A DNA stretch of 64,000 nt, from the NCBI RefSeq assembly GCF_039543505.1, contig NZ_BAABJW010000003.1:1-64000 (forward strand). Reading direction: 5' to 3'. Made by a program: the position numbers and the translations under genes. Below the pieces are notes generated by a model that worked only from the letters and a program-made list of their open reading frames with translations, searched no databases and was not told where the DNA came from. Below, in pieces: positions 39,767 to 50,380 of the stretch. The stretch is from Litoribaculum gwangyangense (GTDB taxonomy: Bacteria > Bacteroidota > Bacteroidia > Flavobacteriales > Flavobacteriaceae). Every line of letters begins with the position of its first letter. Positions within the stretch are counted from its first letter, which is position 1.

Positions 39767-41062
39767 ATGAAAAATATATTCAATATTACCATAATTATAC
39801 TTTTTAGCATGTCTGTAATGGGTCAACGTCTTGTATATCCTGGACAAAATCAAATAAATCATTACATGGAGGACCCATCGTACCTAGCATTAAATGGGCA
39901 ATACAATATGACCGGTATTATTCAAGCCTCTGATACAGATATATCCAATACAACACAATATGTCTATGCCCAACTTTCCCCTTTCGATAATGCTGCTTTC
40001 GGTTTAGACTATGCTAGACATAGCTATCAAGTTTTTAGATATTCACAAATATTCTTAAATAGTCGTTTTAGATTTAATCTTGGAAATGAGTTTCATTATA
40101 TAAATTTGGGTGCATCCATAGGTACAGATAGGCTAAATGAAGATAGGACCTCAAAAGAAAACAATATTAATACCATTTTTAGATTAGGGTTACACTACAC
40201 CAATTTTAATTTAACTATTGGCGGTTTTATGAATGAACTTCCAGTACAAAATAACCTTTTGAACACATCTCTAGACCCCTTAACAACATACAATGGATAT
40301 ACTACATACTTATCTTATATGATAAGAGTATCAGATAATTTTAGACTCACCCCAACAGCTAGATATAACTCGTATTCTGATTTAACTTTTTTCGAAGGAG
40401 TAATGAATTTAAATTATAAGGGCAATTATGAATTAGCCATTTCCTACAAAAATGATTATTCAGTAAACGCAGCGGTAAGTGGAAGATTTTTAAAACACAT
40501 TAGGGTGAGTTATTCTTTTGAAAATGCTATAGGAAGTCAAAATTTTAATAATGTTCATTCGGTTGGTGTGTCGGTTGATTTAACTCCTAAAGAAAATGAA
40601 ATTCCTGAATGGCTAGCAAATGTTAAAAGAAATAGGGTGAAATTAAATAGTATTAAAAAGGTAAAAGAAGATCCTGTAGCATTGGTAGAAACTGAAACTA
40701 TTGAAAAAGCAGAAACAGATAATATTGAAAAAATTGAAGAAACGATAAGTGCCGAAGAGGCCGAACTCGCTAAATACCCAATAATGACAGAAGACGCTCC
40801 ATCTGATATTATAGATAACCGATTAAAACCTGGTTATTATATCATTCTCGGAAGCTACAAACAGGTAGAAAATGCTGAAAGGGAAATTGAACGATTAAGA
40901 AAAAATGGTTCGTATGCAAGGTATGGGAAAAAAGATGCCAATGATGACTTTAACTATGTATATGTAGATCGATACGACAACAAAGATATCGCATCAAAAC
41001 GAACTAGGGCTAAACAAAAAGAAAATGGTTTTGAAAGAGTATGGCTTTTAAAAATTGATTAA
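39767..41062 (+). CDS. PorP/SprF family T9SS membrane protein with C-terminal SPOR-like domain
   Basis: 431 residues from ATG 39767, chosen because it opens the signal peptide (MKNIFNITIIILFSMSVMGQ). Residues 20-285 follow the PorP/SprF outer-membrane barrel pattern (RLVYPGQNQINHYMEDPSYLALNGQ, PFDNAAFGLDYARHSYQ). An acidic linker of about 60 residues then leads to a SPOR-like domain (YYIILGSYKQVENAEREIERL ... VYVDRY). PorP/SprF proteins support type IX secretion and gliding-adhesin display; a SPOR domain would bind denuded peptidoglycan and tie the barrel to the wall. Confidence 0.78.
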   Translation: MKNIFNITIIILFSMSVMGQRLVYPGQNQINHYMEDPSYLALNGQYNMTGIIQASDTDISNTTQYVYAQLSPFDNAAFGLDYARHSYQVFRYSQIFLNSRFRFNLGNEFHYINLGASIGTDRLNEDRTSKENNINTIFRLGLHYTNFNLTIGGFMNELPVQNNLLNTSLDPLTTYNGYTTYLSYMIRVSDNFRLTPTARYNSYSDLTFFEGVMNLNYKGNYELAISYKNDYSVNAAVSGRFLKHIRVSYSFENAIGSQNFNNVHSVGVSVDLTPKENEIPEWLANVKRNRVKLNSIKKVKEDPVALVETETIEKAETDNIEKIEETISAEEAELAKYPIMTEDAPSDIIDNRLKPGYYIILGSYKQVENAEREIERLRKNGSYARYGKKDANDDFNYVYVDRYDNKDIASKRTRAKQKENGFERVWLLKID

Positions 41063-41090
41063 GGTCATAAACCTCTAATTCATAAAAATA

Positions 41091-43754
41091 TTAGAACAAC
41101 GTTATTTGTCCTTCGCTATCAATTTCAAAATCATCATCGAGTTTGCTTTTAGTAGTATTGGTTTTATTTTCAGTTATACCATTATCATCTGGCTTAACCT
41201 CGGTTTCATCAATTACCTCAAGTTCATCTGCATGAACTTCCTCGGGAGCTTCATAGGGCAACGGGTCGAGTAAATTGATTTGGTTTACCTTTTCCTTGGT
41301 CAATTGATTGCCTTGAGCAGATATGCCTTTTATGTCAATAAACTCTTCTAAGTTAATTATTAAATTATCCCTTCTATCTTTTCCTCGCTCTTTAGCAAAA
41401 ACAACTTCTGCCATGGGTTTCCAATCCGTAGAAACAATTTCCAATAACGAATTGGGATGCTCAGAAATAAAGGTTTCTTCCTTGCCCTCATTTTCAATCA
41501 AGAAACGTTTCACATAATAAAGTTCTTTTTCACCATTGTAATAAATGGCAGAAATTGGTTTTTTAGGCACCCATTTTTCCAAAACAATCATATCATCATC
41601 AAAATGCATGGTAACCTCAGGCGTTACGGTTTTAATATTGCCAGATTGGGTAATGATTAATAATTTATCTTCTCCTCTAAACTCGCCTACCAACTCGCCT
41701 CTACCATCAACATTTAGACGCTGAACAGCATCATCAAACCAAATTTTTCGGGGTTTTAATGTTGAAAGCCCTTTTTCCTTAAGTTCAACTCTTTTTACGG
41801 AATATTTAGTTACCAAATTCCCCTTTGAAACACGTCCTTTTATGAGAATATCCGCAAAATCAATATCCCACTTCAATTTTTTAATACTACCAGCTTGCCT
41901 TAATAAAATAGTAACTACTTCTGCTTCACCATTGGGATTCGCCGAAAAATATAAAACCAATGAATTTTTATTTCCATTTGTTAAATCGTACTCCCTATCT
42001 CTGGTAATACCAGTAACCGCAAATCGTTTAATGTATGAAGGACCTCCTTTACCATCACGATAAATCATATTATAAATGGTTCGCTTATCTTTCTTTTTAA
42101 ACACGGCCACATGGATAATATCTTTACCTACAAATGTTTTGGAATCCACTTTGGTTACCATCATTTTTCCATCAGCATTAAACACAATAATATCGTCAAT
42201 ATCGCTACAATCACAAACATATTCGTCTCGCTTTAGTGAGGTTCCAATAAAACCTTCTTCTCTATTTACATAAAGCTTGGTGTTTCTTATAACGACTTTA
42301 GTGGCATCAACATCATCAAAAGTTTTTATCTCTGTTTTACGCTCTCTACCAGCTCCATATTCTTTTTTTAATCTCGTGAAATAAGCAATCGCATATTCTA
42401 TAAGGTGCTCTAAATGATGTTTTACTTTCGCTATTTCTTCCTCTAAAGCATCAATTTTTTGTTGAGCCTTATCGATATCGAATTTTGAAATACGTTTGAT
42501 TCTAATTTCTGTTAAACGCACAATATCCTCTTCGGTAATGGCACGTTTTAAATGCTTGATGTGAGGTTGAAGACCTTTATCGATGGCTTTAATAACGCCT
42601 TCCCAAGTTTCTTCTTCCTCAATATCACGGTAAATCCTGTTTTCGATAAAAATACGTTCCAGAGAAGCAAAATGCCATTGTTCTTCAAATTCCCCTAATT
42701 TTATTTCTAGTTCTTGTTTTAAAAGCTGTACCGTATTATCTGTGCTGCGGCGCAGCATTTCGGTAACCCCAACAAACAATGGTTTATTATCTTCGATAAC
42801 ACAACCCAATGGCGATATGGAAGACTCACAAGCCGTAAAAGCATACAAAGCATCAATGGTTTTATCGGGAGACAAACCTGAAGGCAAATGAATCAATATT
42901 TCTACATCAGCAGCTGTATTATCTTCTATTTTCTTAATTTTAATTTTTCCTTTTTCATTGACCTTCAAAATCGAATCGATTACCGAAGAAGTCGTGGTTC
43001 CAAAAGGAATTTCAGTAATTACCAGGGTATTTTTATCTAATTGTGATATTTTGGCACGAACGCGCACTCTTCCACCGCGCATGCCATCATTGTAATTTGA
43101 AAAATCAGCTTCGCCTCCTGTTGGGAAATCTGGCAAAATAGTAAATCGCTTTCCTTGTAAATGCTTTATAGAGGCATCAATAAGTTCAATAAAATTATGT
43201 GGCAATATTTTTGTTGAGAGACCAACCGCAATACCTTCGCCACCTTGAGCTAAAAGCAGAGGGAACATGACAGGTAAGTTTACAGGCTCTTTTCTTCGGC
43301 CATCGTAACTGGCTTGCCACTCGGTAATTTTTGGGTTGTAAACCACATCTAAAGCAAACTTAGATAATCGTGCCTCAATATAACGTGAAGCCGCTGCACT
43401 ATCACCCGTTAGAATATTTCCCCAGTTCCCTTGTGTATCAATCAACAAATCCTTTTGTCCAATTTGAACCATGGCATCGGCAATACTGGCATCTCCATGT
43501 GGGTGATACTGCATAGTATGTCCCACTATATTAGCCACTTTATTATAGCGACCATCATCCAAGTCTTTCATAGAATGCATAATACGGCGCTGTACAGGTT
43601 TAAATCCGTCTTCAATAGCTGGTACAGCACGTTCTAAGATAACGTAAGATGCATAGTCTAAAAACCAATCCTTATACATACCCGTGACTCGGGTAATCGT
43701 TTCCTGAGGTTCGTCTTGCTGGTTATTTAAGTTGTCGTTTTCTTCTTCTATCAT
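41091..43754 (-). CDS. parC: DNA gyrase/topoisomerase IV subunit A
   Basis: 887 residues. The breakage-reunion domain has the QRR loop (FKPVQRRIMH) and catalytic Tyr125 in AASRYIEARL. Next come a coiled coil and a C-terminal beta-pinwheel of GyrA/ParC type, and the protein ends with an acidic tail. It lies 6 nt behind parE in the same direction, which supports the topoisomerase IV assignment: decatenation of replicated chromosomes. It could be named gyrA in some annotations, because flavobacterial subunits are hard to tell apart by motif alone. Confidence 0.9.
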   Translation of the reverse strand: MIEEENDNLNNQQDEPQETITRVTGMYKDWFLDYASYVILERAVPAIEDGFKPVQRRIMHSMKDLDDGRYNKVANIVGHTMQYHPHGDASIADAMVQIGQKDLLIDTQGNWGNILTGDSAAASRYIEARLSKFALDVVYNPKITEWQASYDGRRKEPVNLPVMFPLLLAQGGEGIAVGLSTKILPHNFIELIDASIKHLQGKRFTILPDFPTGGEADFSNYNDGMRGGRVRVRAKISQLDKNTLVITEIPFGTTTSSVIDSILKVNEKGKIKIKKIEDNTAADVEILIHLPSGLSPDKTIDALYAFTACESSISPLGCVIEDNKPLFVGVTEMLRRSTDNTVQLLKQELEIKLGEFEEQWHFASLERIFIENRIYRDIEEEETWEGVIKAIDKGLQPHIKHLKRAITEEDIVRLTEIRIKRISKFDIDKAQQKIDALEEEIAKVKHHLEHLIEYAIAYFTRLKKEYGAGRERKTEIKTFDDVDATKVVIRNTKLYVNREEGFIGTSLKRDEYVCDCSDIDDIIVFNADGKMMVTKVDSKTFVGKDIIHVAVFKKKDKRTIYNMIYRDGKGGPSYIKRFAVTGITRDREYDLTNGNKNSLVLYFSANPNGEAEVVTILLRQAGSIKKLKWDIDFADILIKGRVSKGNLVTKYSVKRVELKEKGLSTLKPRKIWFDDAVQRLNVDGRGELVGEFRGEDKLLIITQSGNIKTVTPEVTMHFDDDMIVLEKWVPKKPISAIYYNGEKELYYVKRFLIENEGKEETFISEHPNSLLEIVSTDWKPMAEVVFAKERGKDRRDNLIINLEEFIDIKGISAQGNQLTKEKVNQINLLDPLPYEAPEEVHADELEVIDETEVKPDDNGITENKTNTTKSKLDDDFEIDSEGQITLF

Positions 43755-43760
43755 AAGTTT

Positions 43761-45623
43761 TTAAACTTTCTCGTCTTCAATTAAATCCAATTCAACTTTC
43801 AAATTATCGATAATAAATTCTTGTCGTGTTGGCGTATTTTTCCCCATGTAGAATGATAATAATTCCTCAATAGACATCCCTTCATCCAACATTACAGGAT
43901 CTAAACGAATATCATCACCTATAAAATGTTTAAATTCATCAGGTGAAATTTCACCAAGTCCTTTAAATCTTGTTATTTCTGGTTTTGGTTTTAGTTTTTC
44001 GATGGCATCCCGTCTTTCTTCTTCGGAATAGCAATAAATAGTTTCCTTTTTATTACGAACACGAAATAGTGGCGTTTGAAGAATGTACAAATGGCCTTCT
44101 TTTATCACTTCAGGAAAAAATTGGAGAAAGAACGTGATTAATAACAATCGAATATGCATACCATCCACATCAGCATCTGTCGCTATTACCACATTATTAT
44201 AACGTAAATCCTCAAGCGACTCCTCAATATTTAAAGCCGCTTGCAGTAAGTTGAATTCTTCGTTTTCGTAAACAATTTTTTTGCTTAAGCCATAGCAATT
44301 TAATGGCTTCCCTTTTAAGCTAAAAACCGCTTGGGTATTCACATCACGGGATTTTGTGATACTTCCAGATGCGGAATCTCCCTCGGTTATAAATAAAGTC
44401 GTTTCTAAATTTCGCTCATTTTTTATGTCGCCAAAGTGTACCCTGCAATCGCGTAACTTTTTATTGTGGAGACTAGCCTTTTTTGCCCTATCTTTTGCTA
44501 ACTTTCGAATACCTGACAACTCTTTACGCTCACGCTCGGCCTGCAAAATTTTACGCTGTATTTTATCTGCAGTCTCGGGGTTTTTGTGTAAATAATTATC
44601 CAAATAGGTTTTTACAAAATCGTTAATATAAGTTCTTACCGTTGGGTAATCGCCACCCATATCGGTAGATCCTAATTTGGTTTTAGTTTGACTTTCAAAT
44701 ACAGGTTCCATCACTTTTATGGCAATAGCACTTACTATGGATTTTCGAACATCGGAAGCATCGTAATTTTTTCCATAAAATTCGCGAATGGTTTTTACAA
44801 ACGCTTCCCTAAAAGCATTTAAGTGCGTTCCTCCTTGGGTGGTGTTTTGTCCGTTTACAAAAGAGTGGTATTCTTCACTGTATTGAGATTTACTATGTGT
44901 TAAAGCGATTTCAATATCGTCACCTCTCAAATGGATGATCGGATATGTTCTATCTGATTCATTGATGTTTTCACTCAACAAATCTTTAAGTCCGTTTTCA
45001 CTAAAATATTTTTCACCGTTAAAAACTATGGTTAGGCCAGGATTAAGGTACACATAGTTTTTTAACATCTTGATGATGTACTCGTTCCTGAATTTATAAT
45101 TCTTAAAAATGGTTTCATCTGGGATGAAAGATACCTTGGTACCTTTTCTTCGAGACGTATCGTCCAATAAATCTTGATTTATAAGATTACCTTGCTCAAA
45201 TTCTGCGGAGGCACTTTTGTTATCACGGGTAGATTCTACTCTAAAAAAAGATGATAAAGCATTCACTGCTTTCGTACCTACCCCATTTAATCCCACCGAT
45301 TTTTTAAAGGCCTTAGAGTCATATTTTCCCCCGGTATTCATTTTTGATACTACATCCACCACTTTTCCTAAAGGAATACCTCGACCATAGTCCCTAACCG
45401 TTACTTTGGTGCCTTGAATGGATATTTCTATGGTTTTTCCAGCACCCATAACATACTCATCAATGGAATTATCTAAAACCTCTTTTAAAAGAATATAAAT
45501 ACCGTCATCAGGCGAGGAACCATCACCCAACTTACCAATATACATTCCCGGACGCATACGAATATGTTCTTTCCAGTCAAGTGAACGAATATTATCTTCG
45601 GTATAATTGGTTTCTTGAGACAT
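43761..45623 (-). CDS. parE: DNA topoisomerase IV subunit B
   Basis: 620 residues. GHKL ATPase domain with KEVLDNSIDEY and the phosphate-binding GLNGVGTKAVNALS; transducer domain with the QTKTKLG switch-lysine motif; TOPRIM domain with TEGDSASGS and ATDADVDGMHIR. Length is normal for ParE; GyrB of this group is longer. It supplies ATP-driven strand passage for the subunit encoded 6 nt downstream. Confidence 0.94.
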   Translation of the reverse strand: MSQETNYTEDNIRSLDWKEHIRMRPGMYIGKLGDGSSPDDGIYILLKEVLDNSIDEYVMGAGKTIEISIQGTKVTVRDYGRGIPLGKVVDVVSKMNTGGKYDSKAFKKSVGLNGVGTKAVNALSSFFRVESTRDNKSASAEFEQGNLINQDLLDDTSRRKGTKVSFIPDETIFKNYKFRNEYIIKMLKNYVYLNPGLTIVFNGEKYFSENGLKDLLSENINESDRTYPIIHLRGDDIEIALTHSKSQYSEEYHSFVNGQNTTQGGTHLNAFREAFVKTIREFYGKNYDASDVRKSIVSAIAIKVMEPVFESQTKTKLGSTDMGGDYPTVRTYINDFVKTYLDNYLHKNPETADKIQRKILQAERERKELSGIRKLAKDRAKKASLHNKKLRDCRVHFGDIKNERNLETTLFITEGDSASGSITKSRDVNTQAVFSLKGKPLNCYGLSKKIVYENEEFNLLQAALNIEESLEDLRYNNVVIATDADVDGMHIRLLLITFFLQFFPEVIKEGHLYILQTPLFRVRNKKETIYCYSEEERRDAIEKLKPKPEITRFKGLGEISPDEFKHFIGDDIRLDPVMLDEGMSIEELLSFYMGKNTPTRQEFIIDNLKVELDLIEDEKV

Positions 45624-45710
45624 AAAATGTGTGAAAAATTAAGAATAGGACGCTAATATAGCACTTCGATGTAAAAAATGAAACCTATGTTGAGTAAAGT
45701 AATTAACAAT

Positions 45711-45742
45711 AAAAAACCAATGTTGTTGAGAACATTGGTTTT
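45711..45742 (-). terminator. Rho-independent terminator of ychF
   Basis: AAAACCAATGTT and AACATTGGTTTT form a 12-bp stem with a six-base loop. On the - strand it is followed by a T-run, as expected 57 nt past the ychF stop. Confidence 0.7.
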
Positions 45743-45798
45743 CTGTTGTTAAGATGATATTTCTAGTTACATGGTCTGTTTTAATAGCTCATTTCGAC

Positions 45799-46893
45799 CT
45801 AAACGTTAAATAAGAAGTGCATGACATCACCATCTTTAACAATGTAATTTTTTCCTTCAACACGCATTTTACCTGCTTCTTTCACTTTAGCTTCACTTCC
45901 ATAAGACACATAATCATGATATGCGATAACCTCAGCACGAATAAAGCCCTTTTCAAAATCGGTATGGATAACCCCAGCAGCTTGAGGCGCTGTAGCACCA
46001 ATATCGACAGTCCAAGCTCGAACTTCTTTAACACCCGCCGTAAAATATGTTTGTTGGTTTAATAACTTGTAAGCTCCTCGAATCAATTTAGCAGAACCTG
46101 CTTCTTCCAAACCTAAATCTTGTAAAAATAGTTGACGCTCTTCGTAATCATCCAGTTCATTGATATCTGCCTCAATAGCTACAGCTAAAACCAAAACCTC
46201 AGCTTGTTCATCTTTTACAGCTTCTTTAACTTTTTCAACGTAGGCATTACCAGAAACAGCAGAAGCTTCGTCTACATTACATATGTACATAACAGGTTTA
46301 TCGGTAATAAACTGTGAAGGCTTTACAAAATCGTTGTAATCATCTTCGTTAAATTCTATGGCTCTAATGGAGATACCTGCCTCTAAACTTGACTTTATCT
46401 TTAGCAAAGTCGCTTCTTCTTTCTGGGCCTCTTTATTACCTGTTTTAGCGGCTCTTTTTACCTTATCTAATTTTTTATCAACGGTTTCAAGATCTTTAAG
46501 CTGCAATTCCATATCAATGGTTTCCTTATCCCGAATGGGATTCACATTTCCATCAACATGCACTATATTATCATTGTCAAAACAACGCAAAACATGCAAA
46601 ATAGCATCAGTTTCACGAATATTGGCTAAAAATTGGTTACCTAGTCCTTCGCCTTTACTCGCACCTTTAACCAAGCCTGCAATATCTACAATTTCAACGG
46701 TTGCAGGCACTACACGCTCTGGTTTAACTAATTCTTCAAGTTTCTCCAAGCGCTTATCTGGCACATTAACCACACCAATGTTGGGTTCTATCGTACAAAA
46801 GGGAAAGTTTGCACTCTGCGCTTTTGCATTTGATAAACAATTAAATAAGGTTGATTTTCCAACGTTTGGTAGGCCTACGATTCCTGCTTTCAT
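45799..46893 (-). CDS. ychF: Redox-regulated ATPase YchF
   Basis: 364 residues. OBG-family P-loop GLPNVGKSTLF (6-16), switch regions with DIAGLVKGASKGEGLGNQFL, the NVDE base-recognition segment typical of the ATP-preferring YchF group, and a C-terminal TGS domain ending VKDGDVMHFLFNV. A universal cytoplasmic, ribosome-associated ATPase linked to oxidative-stress and translation control. It is monocistronic with its own terminator. Confidence 0.97.
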   Translation of the reverse strand: MKAGIVGLPNVGKSTLFNCLSNAKAQSANFPFCTIEPNIGVVNVPDKRLEKLEELVKPERVVPATVEIVDIAGLVKGASKGEGLGNQFLANIRETDAILHVLRCFDNDNIVHVDGNVNPIRDKETIDMELQLKDLETVDKKLDKVKRAAKTGNKEAQKEEATLLKIKSSLEAGISIRAIEFNEDDYNDFVKPSQFITDKPVMYICNVDEASAVSGNAYVEKVKEAVKDEQAEVLVLAVAIEADINELDDYEERQLFLQDLGLEEAGSAKLIRGAYKLLNQQTYFTAGVKEVRAWTVDIGATAPQAAGVIHTDFEKGFIRAEVIAYHDYVSYGSEAKVKEAGKMRVEGKNYIVKDGDVMHFLFNV

Positions 46894-47253
46894 AATTTAC
46901 TAGGATTTTTGCGAGTGCAAATATAATGTATAATAATAGTAAATAAGTAATTTTTAATATCACTTGAGAATAAAAATAGGTTTTACATAATTAAATTCAA
47001 CATGATGGGCAAGAACCAAGTAGCAGAATTAAGATTGTTCAGGTAAATTTTAAATAAAAAGGTTTTATTGTAAGTATTATATTACGATAACATTAAGATA
47101 TCCTAAGTTATTTACTTACTTTTTTAACAGAACAACAAATAAAATTAGGTTATATTAAATGTTTCTAAAAAAAGACACTTTTTGGCAAAATATATTTGCA
47201 ACCTTAGCATTTTATCTAGACTTTTATGCTCAACTAATTCAAACTATTAAAAT
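46894..47253 (+). promoter_or_regulatory. Intergenic region with susC promoter
   Basis: 360 bp between divergent ychF and the SusC gene. A -7 box TATATTTG lies at 47191-47198, with TTTGG about 20 nt ahead fitting the -33 element; the ATG follows 55 nt later. I see no small gene or operator repeat in the remainder. Confidence 0.55.
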
Positions 47254-50200
47254 ATGAAAACAAAATTCACTAGAATTTTAATACTGTTTATGGTATTTGT
47301 TGTGCAGTTAAGTTTTGCTCAACAAAAAACAGTAACAGGTACTGTGACAGAAACCTCAGGAATGCCGCTTCCTGGAGCCTCGGTAATAATTAAAGGAACA
47401 TCAACAGGAACATCAACGGACTTTGATGGAAAATTTACCATTGATGCTAAAATAGGACAATTTCTAGTTTTCAGTTATGTTGGATATTCCACTCAAGAGG
47501 TTGAAATTACATCAACCCTATTAAATGTGGTTTTAAATGAAGATGCAGAATCTTTAGACGAGGTAGTTGTTACCGCTATTGGTATTAAACGTAAACCAGA
47601 TGAAATTACAACAGCTAATCAGGTTGTTAAATCAGAAGAACTTAATCAAGCTAGTAACCCCGATGCAGTTCAGGCACTGGCTGGAAAAGTTTCCGGTTTA
47701 CAAATCAATACCACCTCTGCAGGTTTAACACCTAATACCCAAATAACATTAAGAGGTAACCGGTCGATCTCTGGTAACAACGCCGCACTGATCGTTATTG
47801 ATAACATTGTGTCTTCTGCTGAAGTTTTATCGACTTTAGACCCAAACACCATTGAATCCATGAACGTTATTAAAGGTGCTAATGGTGCTGCCTTATATGG
47901 CGAACTAGGTGCTGCGGGTGTTATTATTGTTACAACTAAAAAAGGTGTAAAAAGCCTTGATAAATTTTCAGTGAATGTGATATCATCTGCAACCGTTGAA
48001 GAGATTGCCTACTTACCTGAAACTCAAGACCGTTTTGGACAAGGTTGGGGAGGTAATATTGAATCTGTAGATCAAGGATCATGGGGTGTACCCTATAATG
48101 GTATTTTAATCCCAATAGGAACTCCTGATTCGGAAGGTAATTTTAGATATTTTCCTTACAGCCACATTGAAGATAATATCCTTCCCTTTTTTAACAAAGG
48201 TATTAACTTACAAAACTCCGTATCCATTTCTGGAGGAAATTTAGATTCAGGCTACATAACATTAAGTTTTTTAAACCAGAGTCTTAAAGGTATCATACCC
48301 GACAGTAGATTAACTAAAAACAACTTTTCTTTAACAACAGGGAAAAAACTTGGTAAATTTAGTGTACAAGGTATTGCTAGATATACAAGCCAAAAAACAA
48401 ATGATGTTAATAGTATAGATGTTGATAATAAAAATGAAGATAACACCTACCCAGGCATAAGCATGTATCAACGACTAATGAATACTGCTGGTAATATTCC
48501 TGTTCAAGCCTTTAGTAGTGGTGATAATAATGACCATTGGACCATTTATGAAGATAGCCCCTATTGGACATTAAAAAATGATCGAAGATATGGAAACAGA
48601 AGTATACTCGATTTATCAGCAGAGTTCATGTATGAAATTAACGAAAATATCAATACTGTACTGAGATCCTCTATTAGAAGCACTCAAAATAATGATGAAA
48701 TAAACAGAAATGGTTTCCAGGATACCTTTTTCTACGTAGGTGGCGACCGCTCTATTCGTTCGTTTTATCAAATAGATAATAACGATGAGCGCTTCATCTA
48801 CACTGATTTTTTAGTTAACTTCGATTATAACCTTAATGAAAATATCACATTTAAATCCAACGTCGGTGTAAACCTAACGGATAGAAAGTTTACTCGTGAA
48901 GTTAATGGAGGGTTTGATTTAGCAATCCCAGGATTATTTCAATTATCAAATATCACTTCTTTACCTGATTATTGGGAAGAAAATAGAAGAAGTAGAACTC
49001 AAAGTATGTTCGCTCAATTAGATTTTGGATACAAAGATTATTTATTCTTAAACATTACAGGAAGGAACGACTGGAATTCAGTATTACCCGAAGCAAACAG
49101 AACCTTCTTTTACCCATCGGTGGGTGTTGCTTTTATTCCAACCAAAGCTATTGAGGGCTTAAAAAGCGATATCTTACACAAAGCAAAATTATCTGCTTCC
49201 TATGTAAAAACAGGTAATGCAACAGCTTTGAGTCCACAACAAGTACCAACGGTAGGATTGGTTGATACATTTTATCCAGATTCAGGACTTGTATCCTTAA
49301 TTGGCCAAGGTTCGGTAGTCGATCAAAATGTTAAAAATGAATTTATTAACTCTTTTGAGGTGAACGCCAATTTAGAATTTTTAAATATCCAAGTACCTAG
49401 AATAACGCTTGATGTTTCAGCCTCGATTAGTAAAAACTCTGACCAGATTTTAAATATCTCAAGTTCGTCAGCAACAGGATTTACTAATTCTTTAATTAAT
49501 GTTGGTGAAACAAAATCTAAATCTTTAGAAATCGACCTAGGGTTTACACCCATAAAAACTCAAGACTTGGAATTAAGTGGTAGAGTAGGTTTTAGTACAT
49601 TCAACACCAAAGTTGAACAAGTAACTGATCAATCTAACAGAGTCGAAGTAGCAAATCTTGGTGGAACCATTGGTGCTTATGCCGTAAAAGGTCAGGAATT
49701 CCCTCAATTATTAGGAACAGCTTATGAAAGAGACGATCAGGGAAGGGTTGTTGTTGATAGTAATGGAAATCCTTTAATTAATTCAGAATTACAAGTTTTA
49801 GGTCAAGCAACTCCTGATTTTATTCTAAATTTCGCCCTTAATTTAAACTACAAAGGCATCAGATTAGCTGCTGTGGCAGATTATAGAACGGGGCATCAAT
49901 TTTATTCTGGAATTAAAAACCAATTATCTGGTCAAGGTAGAACTTATGAAACCACCTTTAATGATAGACAACCGTTTATCTTTCCTAATTCAACCGTTGA
50001 AGGAAGTGGTGTAAACAATACAACCGTACTAACAGCAGCAGGTTCCAGTGGAAATGATCAAGCATTAGGAGAAGCTTATGGATATTACACTGGAGACCAC
50101 AATACTATTGATGAAAACTTTGTAGTAGATGCCACCGCTTTCAAATTGAGAGAGGTAAGCTTAAGCTATGATTTACCTGCTAAATTTATTCAACAATTAA

Positions 50201-50370
50201 AATTATCCAGATTTAATATCGGGGTAAGTGGAAGAAACTTATTAACTATATTACCTCGATCAAATTTTGACTACAACGATCCGGAATTTGCGGGTAGATA
50301 TGGGTTAGCAGGCTATGGTATTACACCTCCTACAAGATATTATGCGTTAAATGTTAACTTATCATTCTAA
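47254..50370 (+). CDS. SusC/RagA family TonB-linked outer-membrane protein
   Basis: 1038 residues. Signal peptide 1-22; CarboxypepD_reg-like domain (VTGTVTETSGMPLPGASV, FDGKFTIDAK); TonB plug starting DEVVVTAIGIKRK with GNRSISGNNAALIVIDN and KGANGAALYGELGAAGVI; then a 22-strand barrel ending RYYALNVNLSF. It forms the TonB-dependent pore for uptake of glycans or peptides with the SusD partner encoded 10 nt downstream. No glycoside hydrolase or regulator is adjacent, so the ligand is unknown. Confidence 0.95.
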   Translation: MKTKFTRILILFMVFVVQLSFAQQKTVTGTVTETSGMPLPGASVIIKGTSTGTSTDFDGKFTIDAKIGQFLVFSYVGYSTQEVEITSTLLNVVLNEDAESLDEVVVTAIGIKRKPDEITTANQVVKSEELNQASNPDAVQALAGKVSGLQINTTSAGLTPNTQITLRGNRSISGNNAALIVIDNIVSSAEVLSTLDPNTIESMNVIKGANGAALYGELGAAGVIIVTTKKGVKSLDKFSVNVISSATVEEIAYLPETQDRFGQGWGGNIESVDQGSWGVPYNGILIPIGTPDSEGNFRYFPYSHIEDNILPFFNKGINLQNSVSISGGNLDSGYITLSFLNQSLKGIIPDSRLTKNNFSLTTGKKLGKFSVQGIARYTSQKTNDVNSIDVDNKNEDNTYPGISMYQRLMNTAGNIPVQAFSSGDNNDHWTIYEDSPYWTLKNDRRYGNRSILDLSAEFMYEINENINTVLRSSIRSTQNNDEINRNGFQDTFFYVGGDRSIRSFYQIDNNDERFIYTDFLVNFDYNLNENITFKSNVGVNLTDRKFTREVNGGFDLAIPGLFQLSNITSLPDYWEENRRSRTQSMFAQLDFGYKDYLFLNITGRNDWNSVLPEANRTFFYPSVGVAFIPTKAIEGLKSDILHKAKLSASYVKTGNATALSPQQVPTVGLVDTFYPDSGLVSLIGQGSVVDQNVKNEFINSFEVNANLEFLNIQVPRITLDVSASISKNSDQILNISSSSATGFTNSLINVGETKSKSLEIDLGFTPIKTQDLELSGRVGFSTFNTKVEQVTDQSNRVEVANLGGTIGAYAVKGQEFPQLLGTAYERDDQGRVVVDSNGNPLINSELQVLGQATPDFILNFALNLNYKGIRLAAVADYRTGHQFYSGIKNQLSGQGRTYETTFNDRQPFIFPNSTVEGSGVNNTTVLTAAGSSGNDQALGEAYGYYTGDHNTIDENFVVDATAFKLREVSLSYDLPAKFIQQLKLSRFNIGVSGRNLLTILPRSNFDYNDPEFAGRYGLAGYGITPPTRYYALNVNLSF

Positions 50371-50380
50371 AAAAATACAA

